Source: Lachnospiraceae bacterium (lineage in GTDB: Bacteria; Bacillota; Clostridia; Lachnospirales; Anaerotignaceae). From it: a stretch of DNA of 40,841 nucleotides. Under the pieces are notes generated by a model that saw nothing but the letters and a program-made list of their open reading frames with translations, searched no databases and was not told the DNA's origin. The stretch lies in contig DPJA01000023.1 of the NCBI GenBank assembly GCA_003543235.1, positions 431 to 41,271 of the forward strand, in the 5' to 3' direction. The position numbers and the translations under genes were made by a program. Within the stretch, counting starts at the first letter, position 1; every line of letters starts with the position of its first letter. Positions 8,947 to 16,845 of this stretch are shown here, piece after piece.

Positions 8947-10566
8947 ATGATTAGTGCAAATGGAGTTTCCTTGCAATATGGGGGAAGAACACTTTTTAAA
9001 GATGTTAATGTTAATTTTACAAAAGGAAATTGTTACGGACTTATTGGTGCAAATGGAACAGGAAAAAGTACATTTATTAAAATTCTTTCTGGGGATATTG
9101 AGCCTAATAAGGGTTTTGTCAGCATTACACCAGGAGAGCGACTTGCTGTATTGAAGCAGGACCACTTTGAATTTGATGATTTTGAGGTAGTACAGTGTGT
9201 TTTATTTGGACATAAAAGATTATACGAAATTACTCAGGAAAAAGAGTCTCTTTATGCTAAGCCTGATTTTAATGACGATGATGGAATAAGAGTATCAGAG
9301 CTTGAGGGTGAATTTGCAGAACTTAACGGCTGGACAGCTGAAAGCGATGCAGAAATACTTCTTAATGGCCTGGGTGTTACAACGGAACTTCACTACCAAA
9401 AGATGAGCGAGCTTACTGGAAACCAGAAAGTAAAGGTTCTTTTAGCTCAGGCATTGTTTGGCAACCCAGAAATTCTTCTTTTAGATGAGCCTACAAACCA
9501 TTTGGATTTAAAGAGTATTAAATGGCTTGAAGATTTCCTTTTGAATTTTGAGAACACTGTTATTGTTGTATCCCATGATAGGCATTTCATTAACAAAATA
9601 TGTACACATATAGCAGATATTGACTATGGCAAAATTACTATGTTTGTTGGTAATTATGATTTTTGGTATGGTTATACACAGATGACTCAACGTCAAATGA
9701 AAGACCAGAACAAGAGAACCGAACAGAAAATGAAAGAATTACAAGAATTTATTCAGCGATTTAGTGCTAACGCATCGAAAAGCAAGCAGGCTACTTCACG
9801 TAAAAAACTTCTTGATAATCTTCAGCTTGATAACATTAAACCTTCTTCAAGAAGATACCCATTTGTTAATTTTAAACAAGACCGTGAGGTTGGCAATGAC
9901 CTTTTAGAGGTTAAGGGTATATCCAAAACTATTGGAGATAGAAAAGTGCTTAATAATGTAAGTTTCATGATTAATCCAAATGATAAGGTGGCTTTCGTTG
10001 GAGATGACGAGCTTGCAAGAACTACTTTGTTTAAGATAATTATGGGCGAGATGGAGCCTGACGAAGGAAGCTTTAAATGGGGCATTACTACATCTCAGGC
10101 ATACTTCCCTAAGGATAATAATGAATATTTTGAAAATTGTGATGATTCACTTATTGACTGGTTACGTCCATTTGCAAAGGACGGAGAAAGGTATGATGCA
10201 GACATACGTGGCTGGTTGGGAAGAATGCTTTTTAGCGGTGACGAAGCTACAAAGAGTGCAAAGGTACTTTCTGGTGGTGAACGAGTACGTTGTATGCTTT
10301 GTAAGATGATGATTTCTGGTGCTAATGTACTTATTATGGACGAGCCTACAAATCACCTTGACCTTGAAAGTATTACTGCACTCAATGAGGGACTAATGGA
10401 TTTTAAGGGAACTTTACTTTTTGATTCTCACGACCATCAGTTTGTTCACACTATTGCAAACAGGGTTATTGAACTTTGTCCTAATGGATTGATTGACAGA
10501 ACAGAAACATATGACGAATATATTGATGATGAGGTTGTTGACCAATTAAGAGAAAAGTTTAATTAA
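8947..10566 (+). CDS. ABC-F family ATPase, YkpA/YbiT type
   Basis: 539-aa soluble twin-ATPase ABC protein with no membrane segments. Domain 1 has Walker A GANGTGKST (34-42) and LLLDEPTNHLDL, with an unusual signature LTGNQ. The inter-domain linker (about 245-300) is charged and helical. Domain 2 has a good signature LSGGERVR and IMDEPTNHLDL, but its Walker A position reads GDDELARTTLF without the GxGKS core. From memory, this also holds in Bacillus YkpA, so it is a subfamily trait. ABC-F proteins act on the ribosome in translation factor or resistance roles; the YkpA branch is housekeeping of unclear function. Confidence 0.9.
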   Translation: MISANGVSLQYGGRTLFKDVNVNFTKGNCYGLIGANGTGKSTFIKILSGDIEPNKGFVSITPGERLAVLKQDHFEFDDFEVVQCVLFGHKRLYEITQEKESLYAKPDFNDDDGIRVSELEGEFAELNGWTAESDAEILLNGLGVTTELHYQKMSELTGNQKVKVLLAQALFGNPEILLLDEPTNHLDLKSIKWLEDFLLNFENTVIVVSHDRHFINKICTHIADIDYGKITMFVGNYDFWYGYTQMTQRQMKDQNKRTEQKMKELQEFIQRFSANASKSKQATSRKKLLDNLQLDNIKPSSRRYPFVNFKQDREVGNDLLEVKGISKTIGDRKVLNNVSFMINPNDKVAFVGDDELARTTLFKIIMGEMEPDEGSFKWGITTSQAYFPKDNNEYFENCDDSLIDWLRPFAKDGERYDADIRGWLGRMLFSGDEATKSAKVLSGGERVRCMLCKMMISGANVLIMDEPTNHLDLESITALNEGLMDFKGTLLFDSHDHQFVHTIANRVIELCPNGLIDRTETYDEYIDDEVVDQLREKFN

Positions 10567-10641
10567 AGATTTGTGAGAATGGGTTTTATTTATGGAAGAA
10601 TAACCATTATATAATATAAAATTCTATGAATTTTAGAACAA

Positions 10642-10682
10642 AATTTTAGGCGGTCATAGCTTTTGCTGTTACCGCTTTAAAA
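10642..10682 (+). terminator. Hairpin terminator after the ABC-F gene
   Basis: ATTTTAGGCGGTCATAGC pairs with GCTGTTACCGCTTTAAAAT around a TTTT loop, with two mismatches or bulges. The 3' side is AT-rich but without a clean T tract, so termination strength is uncertain. Confidence 0.6.
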
Positions 10683-10787
10683 TATGAAAAAAGCAAATAT
10701 GTTCACAATTTGTTAACTAATGGAGAATGATTTTGGTATACAATAATATAAGTTGTTTCATAATAAAAATTAGGGGGAAATTTAAAA

Positions 10788-11600
10788 ATGAAGATGAACA
10801 AAAATAATATCGCATTAATAGTTGCGGCTATTTGTTTAGTGGGTGCATCAATAAGTGCAAAATATATTGATATGTCAAACAAGAGCCTTGCAACTGACGA
10901 GGCAGTAACAGGCGTGAGTGACCCACGAGAGTTTGTAGCAGTTACAAATGGTACATATGAAAATGGAAAGTTAAAGGTTAAAATTGAAACCAATGCTCCT
11001 AATGGAAGCGTATTTGAAGTTTATGCCGCTCACCCTGAAATGCAGAAACCTGAAATGACGTCTGTAACTGTAAATAGAGGTGTTGCAGAGGCTGAAATGG
11101 CAATTCCAGAGGGTCTTTCAACAAATTATGTGCAAGCTTATGCTATTCTTGACATGGATAAGCAGGATGGCAAAAATGATCTTGCAACAGTGAGATACGG
11201 ACAAGATGGCAAAAAAATGAGAGGGAATATGGTTTTTTCAACAACAGGAACAAACATTGTTGGCGTTTCCGAAACTGGTTATGTTTCTTACCCAACGGAA
11301 GAAGCCGTTAAAGTTGTACTGAAAGATGAATTCGAGCAGTTTATTAACAGCCTGACTACGGGATATGATGTGCTTTTTGATTCCATTCAGCCTTCTAGCA
11401 AAGGAACATGGGATGAAGTTAATGTTATATTTACCGACAATGCACTAGCTAGTGGATGGGATACTTTTGAAAAAGAAAAGAAACAATGGCTTTTTGATTT
11501 GTTTGATTCTTCAATACACGGATACAAAATGGTTGATGAAGATACACAAGTTAAAATTTATTTTAAGGATACAAAGGGAAATATTCTCGACGAAAACTAA
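10788..11600 (+). CDS. Secreted or membrane-anchored protein of unknown function
   Basis: 270 aa. The N-terminus MKMNKNNIALIVAAICLVG is a signal peptide or single membrane anchor without a lipobox. The following domain (about 45-150) is beta-rich (NGTYENGKLKVKIETNAPNG). The second half (about 165-270) contains EEAVKVVLKDEFEQFINSL and ends KIYFKDTKGNILDEN. I do not recognise a family. Start supported by AGGGGG; a second ATG two codons later is equally possible. Monocistronic, with its own terminator. Confidence 0.7.
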   Translation: MKMNKNNIALIVAAICLVGASISAKYIDMSNKSLATDEAVTGVSDPREFVAVTNGTYENGKLKVKIETNAPNGSVFEVYAAHPEMQKPEMTSVTVNRGVAEAEMAIPEGLSTNYVQAYAILDMDKQDGKNDLATVRYGQDGKKMRGNMVFSTTGTNIVGVSETGYVSYPTEEAVKVVLKDEFEQFINSLTTGYDVLFDSIQPSSKGTWDEVNVIFTDNALASGWDTFEKEKKQWLFDLFDSSIHGYKMVDEDTQVKIYFKDTKGNILDEN

Positions 11601-11615
11601 TCATTTTTATACTAT

Positions 11616-11648
11616 AAGGGCATTCTATTTGAATGTCCTTATTTTTTT
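11616..11648 (+). terminator. Intrinsic terminator
   Basis: AAGGGCATTC (11616-11625), loop TATTT, GAATGTCCTT (11631-11640) with one G-U pair, followed by ATTTTTTT. Ends the unknown secreted-protein gene. Confidence 0.85.
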
Positions 11649-11777
11649 GAGGTTTATTGCATTGACAAAAATAAAGGAGTATAATGCTTTAGAGGATTTC
11701 TGAAAAGTTCGTTAATTTGCTATTATTATGATGTTATTTGTGTAGTTGTTGTAACTTATTATATGGAGATGAAGAAG

Positions 11778-12185
11778 ATGATAATTGGTGTTGGAACTGA
11801 TATAATTGAAATAAATCGCATTGGCGAGGCTATATCAAAAGAAGGCTTTGTTAAAAAATATTTTACAGATAGAGAAATTATATTTTTTCAGAGCAGAAAC
11901 TTCAAAGAGGAAACAATTGCCGGAAGTTTTGCTGCAAAGGAAGCTATAGCAAAGGCATTAGGTACTGGATTTTCTGGATTTGGTGCTATTGATATAGAGA
12001 TAATACATGATGGCAAGGGTACACCTTATGTTGTACTTGCCGGAAATGCAAAGGTATTGGCCATGGCAAAACAAATTGAAAATATTTCCATTAGTATTTC
12101 ACATTGCAGGGATTATGCAACAGCTTATGCAGTGGCTGAGGGAGGTTTGAACCATGAAAGTTGCAAGTGCAGCACAAATTCGTGA
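11778..12185 (+). CDS. acpS: Holo-[acyl-carrier-protein] synthase
   Basis: 135 aa from this start. It transfers the 4'-phosphopantetheine arm of CoA to acyl carrier protein for fatty-acid synthesis. Mg-binding Asp8 is in GVGTDIIEINRI and Glu55 in FAAKEAIAKALG, the AcpS signature. Two ATGs lie upstream in frame (11763, 11769), but TGGAG at 11764-11768 is correctly placed only for 11778. The 3' end overlaps the nnr start by 32 bases, so the last residues (about 15, Cys/Asn/Ser-rich) are read from sequence shared with nnr; translational coupling is likely. Confidence 0.93.
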   Translation: MIIGVGTDIIEINRIGEAISKEGFVKKYFTDREIIFFQSRNFKEETIAGSFAAKEAIAKALGTGFSGFGAIDIEIIHDGKGTPYVVLAGNAKVLAMAKQIENISISISHCRDYATAYAVAEGGLNHESCKCSTNS

Positions 12186-13698
12186 AATGGACAGGCTAAC
12201 CATTGAGGAAACAGGCATACCTGGAATAGTCCTTATGGAGAATGCAGCGCAGGCTGTTGCTAAAGCGTGTTTGGTGTATGTAAGAAAAATTGAAAATCCA
12301 CGAGTTGCCGTTGTATGCGGAGGCGGAAACAACGGCGGTGATGGTTTTGCGGTTGCACGTATTTTAAAGTGCAAGGGAGTAGAAAGCAAAATTATTTTTA
12401 TAGGTAATGAGGAAAAGCTAACGTCAGATTCTTTAACTAATTATAGAATTGCCCAAAATTTTAATATTACAATTATAACAGATATTAGCGATTTAGAGCA
12501 GATTTTTTGTAATGAAGATGTTATCATTGATGGCATATTTGGCACAGGTTTTAATGGAGAGCCAAGAGCTGTTTCAGCTGAGGTCATTAGAAAAATAAAC
12601 CAAAGCGGTAAATATGTTATAAGTATTGATATTCCATCTGGGGTTAATGCTGATACTGGAAAAACAGCGGAAATTTGCGTGAAAGCCGACGAAACCATTA
12701 CATTTGGATTGCCTAAAATTGGAACAATACTCTATCCTGGGGCGAAATACTGTGGAAACCTGACAGTTGATGATATTTGTATTCCGCAGAAAAATGCAGA
12801 AAAAGCAGGAGTTTTGTTTAACGTGCTTACACAAAATGAGGCGAGCAAATGGTTACCAATACGCAAGGAGCAAAGCAACAAAGGAACATTTGGGAAATTA
12901 TATATAATAGCGGCATCGGAAGAAATGACAGGTGCAGGAGTGTTTTCCTGTAAAGCAGGGTACAAAAGTGGATGCGGCTTGGTATATGCCTGTATGCCTA
13001 AAAAATGCTGCGATGTAGTTCATATGATGGTACCAGAGGCTATTGCAAAACCGCTTAGTGATATTGATGGAAAAGTACATGAAAATAGCATTAAAGATAT
13101 TAAAGCAGAACTTGAAAATGCAAAAGCTATTGTTATTGGACCAGGCATGGGTCAGAGTGAAGGGGTGAGTGCCTTTGTAGAGGAGGTGCTTTTAACAGCA
13201 AAAGGAAATGTATTGGTTGATGCTGATGGTCTTAATGCCATTGTTAAAAACAAGGCTGTGCTAAAAGATATGAAATGCGTTCCAATTATTACGCCACATC
13301 CTGGAGAAATGAGCCGACTTACAGGTATACCTATTAAAGATATACTTGATAATACACTTGAAACTGCGTTAAATTTTGCAATGCAGTACAATACAATTGT
13401 AGTGTTGAAGGATGCAAAAACTGTTATTGCATCTCCCTCAGGTGATGTTTATATTAACACTACTGGGAACTGTGCAATGGCGAAAGCTGGAGCTGGTGAT
13501 GTGCTTAGTGGAATAATAGGCGGACTACTTGCACAAGGAATGGACAGTTTAAAAGCTGCGGTACTTGGCGTATATGTCCATGGATGTTGCGGTGACCTAG
13601 CGGCAGATAAAATGGGGCACTATGGCGTTATGGCTAGTGAATTGGCGGATTATGTGGCGTTATCTATGAAAAAACTAGAGGAACTGCAAAATAAATAA
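12154..13698 (+). CDS. nnr: Bifunctional NAD(P)H-hydrate repair enzyme (epimerase/dehydratase)
   Basis: 514 aa with both domains of the YjeF-type repair enzyme. The N-terminal epimerase domain carries GGGNNGGDGF (56-65) and DGIFGTGFNG. The C-terminal ADP/ATP-dependent dehydratase domain, ribokinase-like, carries GPGMGQSEG, DADGLNAI, TPHPGEM and AMAKAGAGDVLSGIIGG. It restores NAD(P)H from hydrated NAD(P)HX. Start lies inside the acpS 3' end with AGGGAGGTTTG as ribosome site. The acpS-nnr pair is common in Firmicutes. Confidence 0.95.
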   Translation: MKVASAAQIREMDRLTIEETGIPGIVLMENAAQAVAKACLVYVRKIENPRVAVVCGGGNNGGDGFAVARILKCKGVESKIIFIGNEEKLTSDSLTNYRIAQNFNITIITDISDLEQIFCNEDVIIDGIFGTGFNGEPRAVSAEVIRKINQSGKYVISIDIPSGVNADTGKTAEICVKADETITFGLPKIGTILYPGAKYCGNLTVDDICIPQKNAEKAGVLFNVLTQNEASKWLPIRKEQSNKGTFGKLYIIAASEEMTGAGVFSCKAGYKSGCGLVYACMPKKCCDVVHMMVPEAIAKPLSDIDGKVHENSIKDIKAELENAKAIVIGPGMGQSEGVSAFVEEVLLTAKGNVLVDADGLNAIVKNKAVLKDMKCVPIITPHPGEMSRLTGIPIKDILDNTLETALNFAMQYNTIVVLKDAKTVIASPSGDVYINTTGNCAMAKAGAGDVLSGIIGGLLAQGMDSLKAAVLGVYVHGCCGDLAADKMGHYGVMASELADYVALSMKKLEELQNK

Positions 13699-13704
13699 TT
13701 TGGC

Positions 13705-13732
13705 ATAGTAAGCATGACCTTTTTCGTATAAT
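13705..13732 (+). promoter_or_regulatory. Promoter of the GerS-like gene, possibly SigE type
   Basis: TATAAT lies at 13727-13732, but TTGGCA is 21 bases upstream, too far for SigA. The same region reads CATA (13704-13707), 17 bases, then CGTATAAT (13725-13732), close to the mother-cell SigE pattern ATA-N16/17-CATACAnT. The SigE reading is tentative. Confidence 0.35.
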
Positions 13733-13762
13733 AGAAGTATAAAAACGAAAAGGGGTATACAT

Positions 13763-14395
13763 ATGGGAAGAATAAGGCTTTTACGGTTTTTTACGATTGG
13801 AATTTTTGCGGCAGCACTTTGCGGATGTAGTTTAGGAGGAACTGGAACTGCACAGGAAAACATACAAAAAAAGCTAACTGATATGAAAAGCTATAGTGCA
13901 ACTGCAGAGGTTACAAGAATATCCAATAAGGGGGAGAATACCTACGGAACAAAGCAATCTTACAAAACCACTGGAGAGTATAGGCTTGAAATGACATCTC
14001 CTGCAGAGGTTGCTGGAAATTACACGGTGTATGATGGCAAAATGGTTTGCCAGTATAATCCTAAGCTTAACAGCAAAGTCGCAGTTGAGGTGGAGGAAAA
14101 TCAAGCTAGAAATGAATTGTTCTTAGGTCAATTTGTGAAGAATTATTTACAAAGCGAGGGAGTGGTGGTGGAAACTGCAAATCTTGAAGAAGGTCGCTGT
14201 ACTGTTTTGGAAGCTATTATACCAGGTGACTATAAATATACAGCCAGCGAAAAATTGTGGGTAGACAATGAAACATTACTGCCTGTGCAGATGATAATTT
14301 ATGATAGTGATGGCAAGGAACGGTACATAACAACTTATGATGAATTTGAGTATAATACGGAATTTAATGAGGATACCTTTAAAATTCCAGAATAA
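13763..14395 (+). CDS. LolA-fold lipoprotein, GerS-like
   Basis: 210 aa with lipobox LCGC (Cys22). The body reads as a LolA/LppX-like half-barrel: a helix (ENIQKKLTDMKSYSATAEV) then paired strands (TTGEYRLEMTSP, NYTVYDGKMVCQYNPKL, YTASEKLWVDNETLLPVQMI). It lies 18 bases upstream of alr. In Clostridioides difficile the spore germination lipoprotein gene gerS is in an operon with the alanine racemase alr2, so synteny and fold support a GerS relationship. Sequence similarity to GerS was not computed, and many clostridia use related LolA-like proteins of unknown role. Confidence 0.65.
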   Translation: MGRIRLLRFFTIGIFAAALCGCSLGGTGTAQENIQKKLTDMKSYSATAEVTRISNKGENTYGTKQSYKTTGEYRLEMTSPAEVAGNYTVYDGKMVCQYNPKLNSKVAVEVEENQARNELFLGQFVKNYLQSEGVVVETANLEEGRCTVLEAIIPGDYKYTASEKLWVDNETLLPVQMIIYDSDGKERYITTYDEFEYNTEFNEDTFKIPE

Positions 14396-14413
14396 AACGG
14401 AGATGGACATAAG

Positions 14414-15586
14414 ATGATTTACAGAAGAACTGTGGCAGAAATTGATTTGGATGCTATTGACTTTAACATAAAAAGCATTAGAAAAAGAGTGCCAATGGGT
14501 ACAAAAATACTTGGAACTATTAAAGCAGATGGGTATGGGCATGGGGCAGTTGAGGTGGCAGAGGTTTTAAGACAAAATGGTGTTGAAATGTTTTCAGTAG
14601 CGTTATTGGACGAAGCGGTATACCTTAGAAAAAACGGTATAACAGAGTCAATACTTTTACTTGGGTTTACGCCTGCTCACTGTGCCGAGGAAATTGTAAA
14701 ATATGACATAATTCAAACAATATCTTCATATAGGGAGGCAACCATAGTTTCAGCGGCGGCAGTGAAGCTTGGTAAAATTGCTAAAATTCATATTAAAATT
14801 GACACGGGCATGGGCAGGATTGGATTTTTTCCATGCGATGAGTCAGTTGAAGAAATTGTGAAGATATGTCAATTGGACGGAATAGAAATTGATGGTATGT
14901 TTACACATTTTGCCATAAGTGACTGTACAGATAAGACATTTACTTCCGTACAAAAAGGTAAGTTTTTTTACATTATAGATGAGCTTAGAAAACGTGGAAT
15001 TTCTATACCCCATAAGCACTGTGCCAATAGTGCTGGAATAATGGACTTTGATGACTTGTTTCTTGACATGGTACGTCCTGGCATTATTCTTTATGGTATG
15101 TATCCATCTGACGAGGTTATAAAGGAAAATCTTCCACTTAAACCAGCTATGTGCTTAAAAACACAGGTTTCTTTTATTAAAGATGTTGATGAAAAGACAT
15201 CTATTGGTTATGGTCGTACATATTTTGCGAAGGGAAAAAGAAAAATTGCCACGTTACCTGTGGGATATGCTGATGGTTTTTGCAGGCTATTGAGCAACAA
15301 GGGCTTTGTAATTATACATGGACAAAAAGCACCTATTGTTGGAAGGATTTGCATGGACCAATGTATGGTAGACATAACTGAAATTGACGGAGTTAACATT
15401 GAAGATGAAGTTGTGCTTATGGGCAAAATGGGCAATGAAGAAATAAGTGCTGATGACATTGCAAAGCTGATTGGGACAATAAACTATGAGGTGGTTTGCA
15501 TGGTTGATAAACGAGTTCCACGAGTATATATCAAAAATGGCAATGTAGTTAAGGTGGTCAACCATCTATTAGGGGAAAATTATTAA
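14414..15586 (+). CDS. alr: Alanine racemase
   Basis: 390 aa PLP enzyme interconverting L- and D-alanine for peptidoglycan. The PLP lysine is K37 in GTIKADGYGHGA. Other family motifs are KIDTGMGRIGF, HCANSAGI, MVRPGIILYG, the catalytic tyrosine region SIGYGRTY (around 265-272), VGYADGF and GRICMDQCMVD. Located between the GerS-like lipoprotein and the EndoA RNase, the common clostridial arrangement. Confidence 0.96.
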   Translation: MIYRRTVAEIDLDAIDFNIKSIRKRVPMGTKILGTIKADGYGHGAVEVAEVLRQNGVEMFSVALLDEAVYLRKNGITESILLLGFTPAHCAEEIVKYDIIQTISSYREATIVSAAAVKLGKIAKIHIKIDTGMGRIGFFPCDESVEEIVKICQLDGIEIDGMFTHFAISDCTDKTFTSVQKGKFFYIIDELRKRGISIPHKHCANSAGIMDFDDLFLDMVRPGIILYGMYPSDEVIKENLPLKPAMCLKTQVSFIKDVDEKTSIGYGRTYFAKGKRKIATLPVGYADGFCRLLSNKGFVIIHGQKAPIVGRICMDQCMVDITEIDGVNIEDEVVLMGKMGNEEISADDIAKLIGTINYEVVCMVDKRVPRVYIKNGNVVKVVNHLLGENY

Positions 15587-15642
15587 AATATGTGATAAGA
15601 AATTAAAGATTTAAGTTCACAATTTGTGTTTGATGTATATAG

Positions 15643-15778
15643 CCTAAGGTTTAAGGTAATACTTTAAGTAAATCTTAGGTGTGATAAAACAAGCGTACAT
15701 ATTATTTTTTAAACAAGGCAGACTGGTATCACACTTAAATATTACTATTCAGATTTGCATAGTGGGGTGTGATTAGAC
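15643..15778 (+). promoter_or_regulatory. Structured leader of mazF with competing pairings
   Basis: Hairpin CCTAAGGTTTA (15643-15653)/TAAATCTTAGG (15669-15679) is followed by GTGTGATA (15679-15686), which is perfectly complementary to TATCACAC (15727-15734). The core of TATCACAC can instead pair with GTGTGAT (15767-15773), which overlaps the ribosome site GGGGTG (15764-15769). The two pairings exclude each other. A UACAU sequence, the EndoA target in Bacillus, is at 15696-15700 inside the first loop. See findings. Confidence 0.45.
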
Positions 15779-16120
15779 GTGGTTGTAAAACGAGGTGACA
15801 TATTTTATGCCGACTTGAGCCCGGTTATTGGCTCAGAACAGGGTGGAATTAGGCCTGTACTTATTGTACAGAACGACATTGGTAACAAGTATAGTCCTAC
15901 AGTGATTTGTGCCGCCATTACAAGCCAGATAAACAAGGCGAAGTTGCCTACGCACATAGAAATTGATGCCAGCAGGTATACCTTAGCTAAGGATTCGGTT
16001 GTATTGCTTGAGCAAATTAGAACTATTGACAAAAAAAGGCTTAGAGAAAAAGTATCACATTTGGATGACGAAATAATGGGAAGAGTTAACACAGCTCTTA
16101 TAATAAGCCTTGCACTATAA
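15779..16120 (+). CDS. mazF: mRNA interferase EndoA (MazF family)
   Basis: 113 aa starting with GTG. It is very close to Bacillus EndoA/NdoA: KRGDIFYADLSPVIGSEQGG, catalytic Arg25 in GGIRPVL and Thr48 in AAIT, and LLEQIRTIDKKRL. MazF enzymes cut single-stranded mRNA at short sequences, UACAU in Bacillus. In Bacillus the antitoxin gene (ydcD) sits between alr and this gene. Here the 192 intervening bases have no open frame for one, so the antitoxin is absent or elsewhere. The ribosome site GGGGTG is 9 bases before GTG. Confidence 0.92.
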   Translation: MVVKRGDIFYADLSPVIGSEQGGIRPVLIVQNDIGNKYSPTVICAAITSQINKAKLPTHIEIDASRYTLAKDSVVLLEQIRTIDKKRLREKVSHLDDEIMGRVNTALIISLAL

Positions 16121-16129
16121 AAATACATA

Positions 16130-16169
16130 AATACCCATCTGAACTATAAGTTCAGGAGGGTATTTTTTT
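16130..16169 (+). terminator. Intrinsic terminator after mazF
   Basis: AATACCCATCTGAAC (16130-16144), loop TATAA, GTTCAGGAGGGTATT, then a T tract to 16169. Strong, 10 bases after the mazF stop. Confidence 0.88.
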
Positions 16170-16261
16170 AAAAAAAGTTTAATATTTTTTTAACGCATGC
16201 AAATAGTTAGCATACTAAATATTGCATAGTTTTTTGCATAAATTCTGTTAGGTTTTCATAG

Positions 16262-16290
16262 TTGACTTTTATTCAATCCTAAATTAATAT
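16262..16290 (+). promoter_or_regulatory. Promoter inside the gene-free region
   Basis: TTGACT (16262-16267), 17-base spacer, TAATAT (16285-16290); a TATAAT also overlaps at 16288-16293. No open reading frame of size follows before the terminator at about 16,558-16,598. Confidence 0.55.
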
Positions 16291-16296
16291 AATAGC

Positions 16297-16598
16297 ATAG
16301 CATATGAGAATACAGATTTTATGTGCCTAGCAAATAGTTTTAGAGCAAAATCAGTGGCTGTAGAAAATCGGTATACAGTGCAAGTGGTTTATATGCTAAA
16401 TACGCATATTGTGCAAATGCAGAAGTACTATACATGAGATTATAATGGCTTGTATATGTATAACAGTAGAACATAGGACTGCGTTAGTGAAATGGTTATG
16501 GCTTTTAAAAGTAAAATGCAGTAAAACGTATTAAATGGCAGATGTTTTTATGTTGTTAAAAATGCTAAATTTAGTATCGAAATTTAGTGCATTTTTTT
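16297..16598 (+). ncRNA. Candidate small RNA of about 300 nt, unknown family
   Basis: A promoter at 16262-16290 and a strong intrinsic terminator at 16558-16598 bracket about 300 bases with stops in all frames. I found no signature of 6S, SRP, RNase P or tmRNA. It could alternatively be a terminated leader for the glcD operon. Boundaries come only from the promoter and terminator. Confidence 0.4.
16558..16598 (+). terminator. Intrinsic terminator in the gene-free region
   Basis: AAAAATGCTAAATTT (16558-16572) pairs with AAATTTAGTGCATTTTT (16580-16596) with a two-base bulge, loop AGTATCG, and a T run to 16598. It ends no visible protein gene. Confidence 0.75.
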
Positions 16599-16711
16599 AA
16601 GGAAAAATGACAAGGAACATCAAGCTGTCAAGAAATTAACAGAATTTATTTTAGAATGTCAGTTAAAAACATTAAAAAATGAGTTTTAACCAAGACAAGC
16701 AGTGGATTTTT

Positions 16712-16740
16712 TTGTGCAATTGTGGTAAAATCACTATAAG
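16712..16740 (+). promoter_or_regulatory. Likely promoter of the glcD-acd-etfBA operon
   Basis: TTGTGC (16712-16717), 17-base spacer, TATAAG (16735-16740), giving a leader of about 100 bases. The rest of 16,600-16,845 shows nothing else I can name. Confidence 0.45.
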
Positions 16741-16845
16741 GATATTTTAGTAACAATCATTATATGTGGTTCTTACTTCAATATAAATTTGTCTTTTACA
16801 AAAGAAAGGCATTTGAGATTAAACTATAAGAAGGGAAGTTGATGA

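Noticed and set aside
11763..11777. Upstream start codons (11763, 11769) for acpS
   Set aside because: They overlap the ribosome site TGGAG and would add residues not found in the AcpS N-terminus MIIGVGTDI.
13700..13732. SigA promoter TTGGCA...TATAAT before the GerS-like gene
   Set aside because: The spacer is 21 bases, well outside the 16-18 range, so the -35 assignment does not hold.
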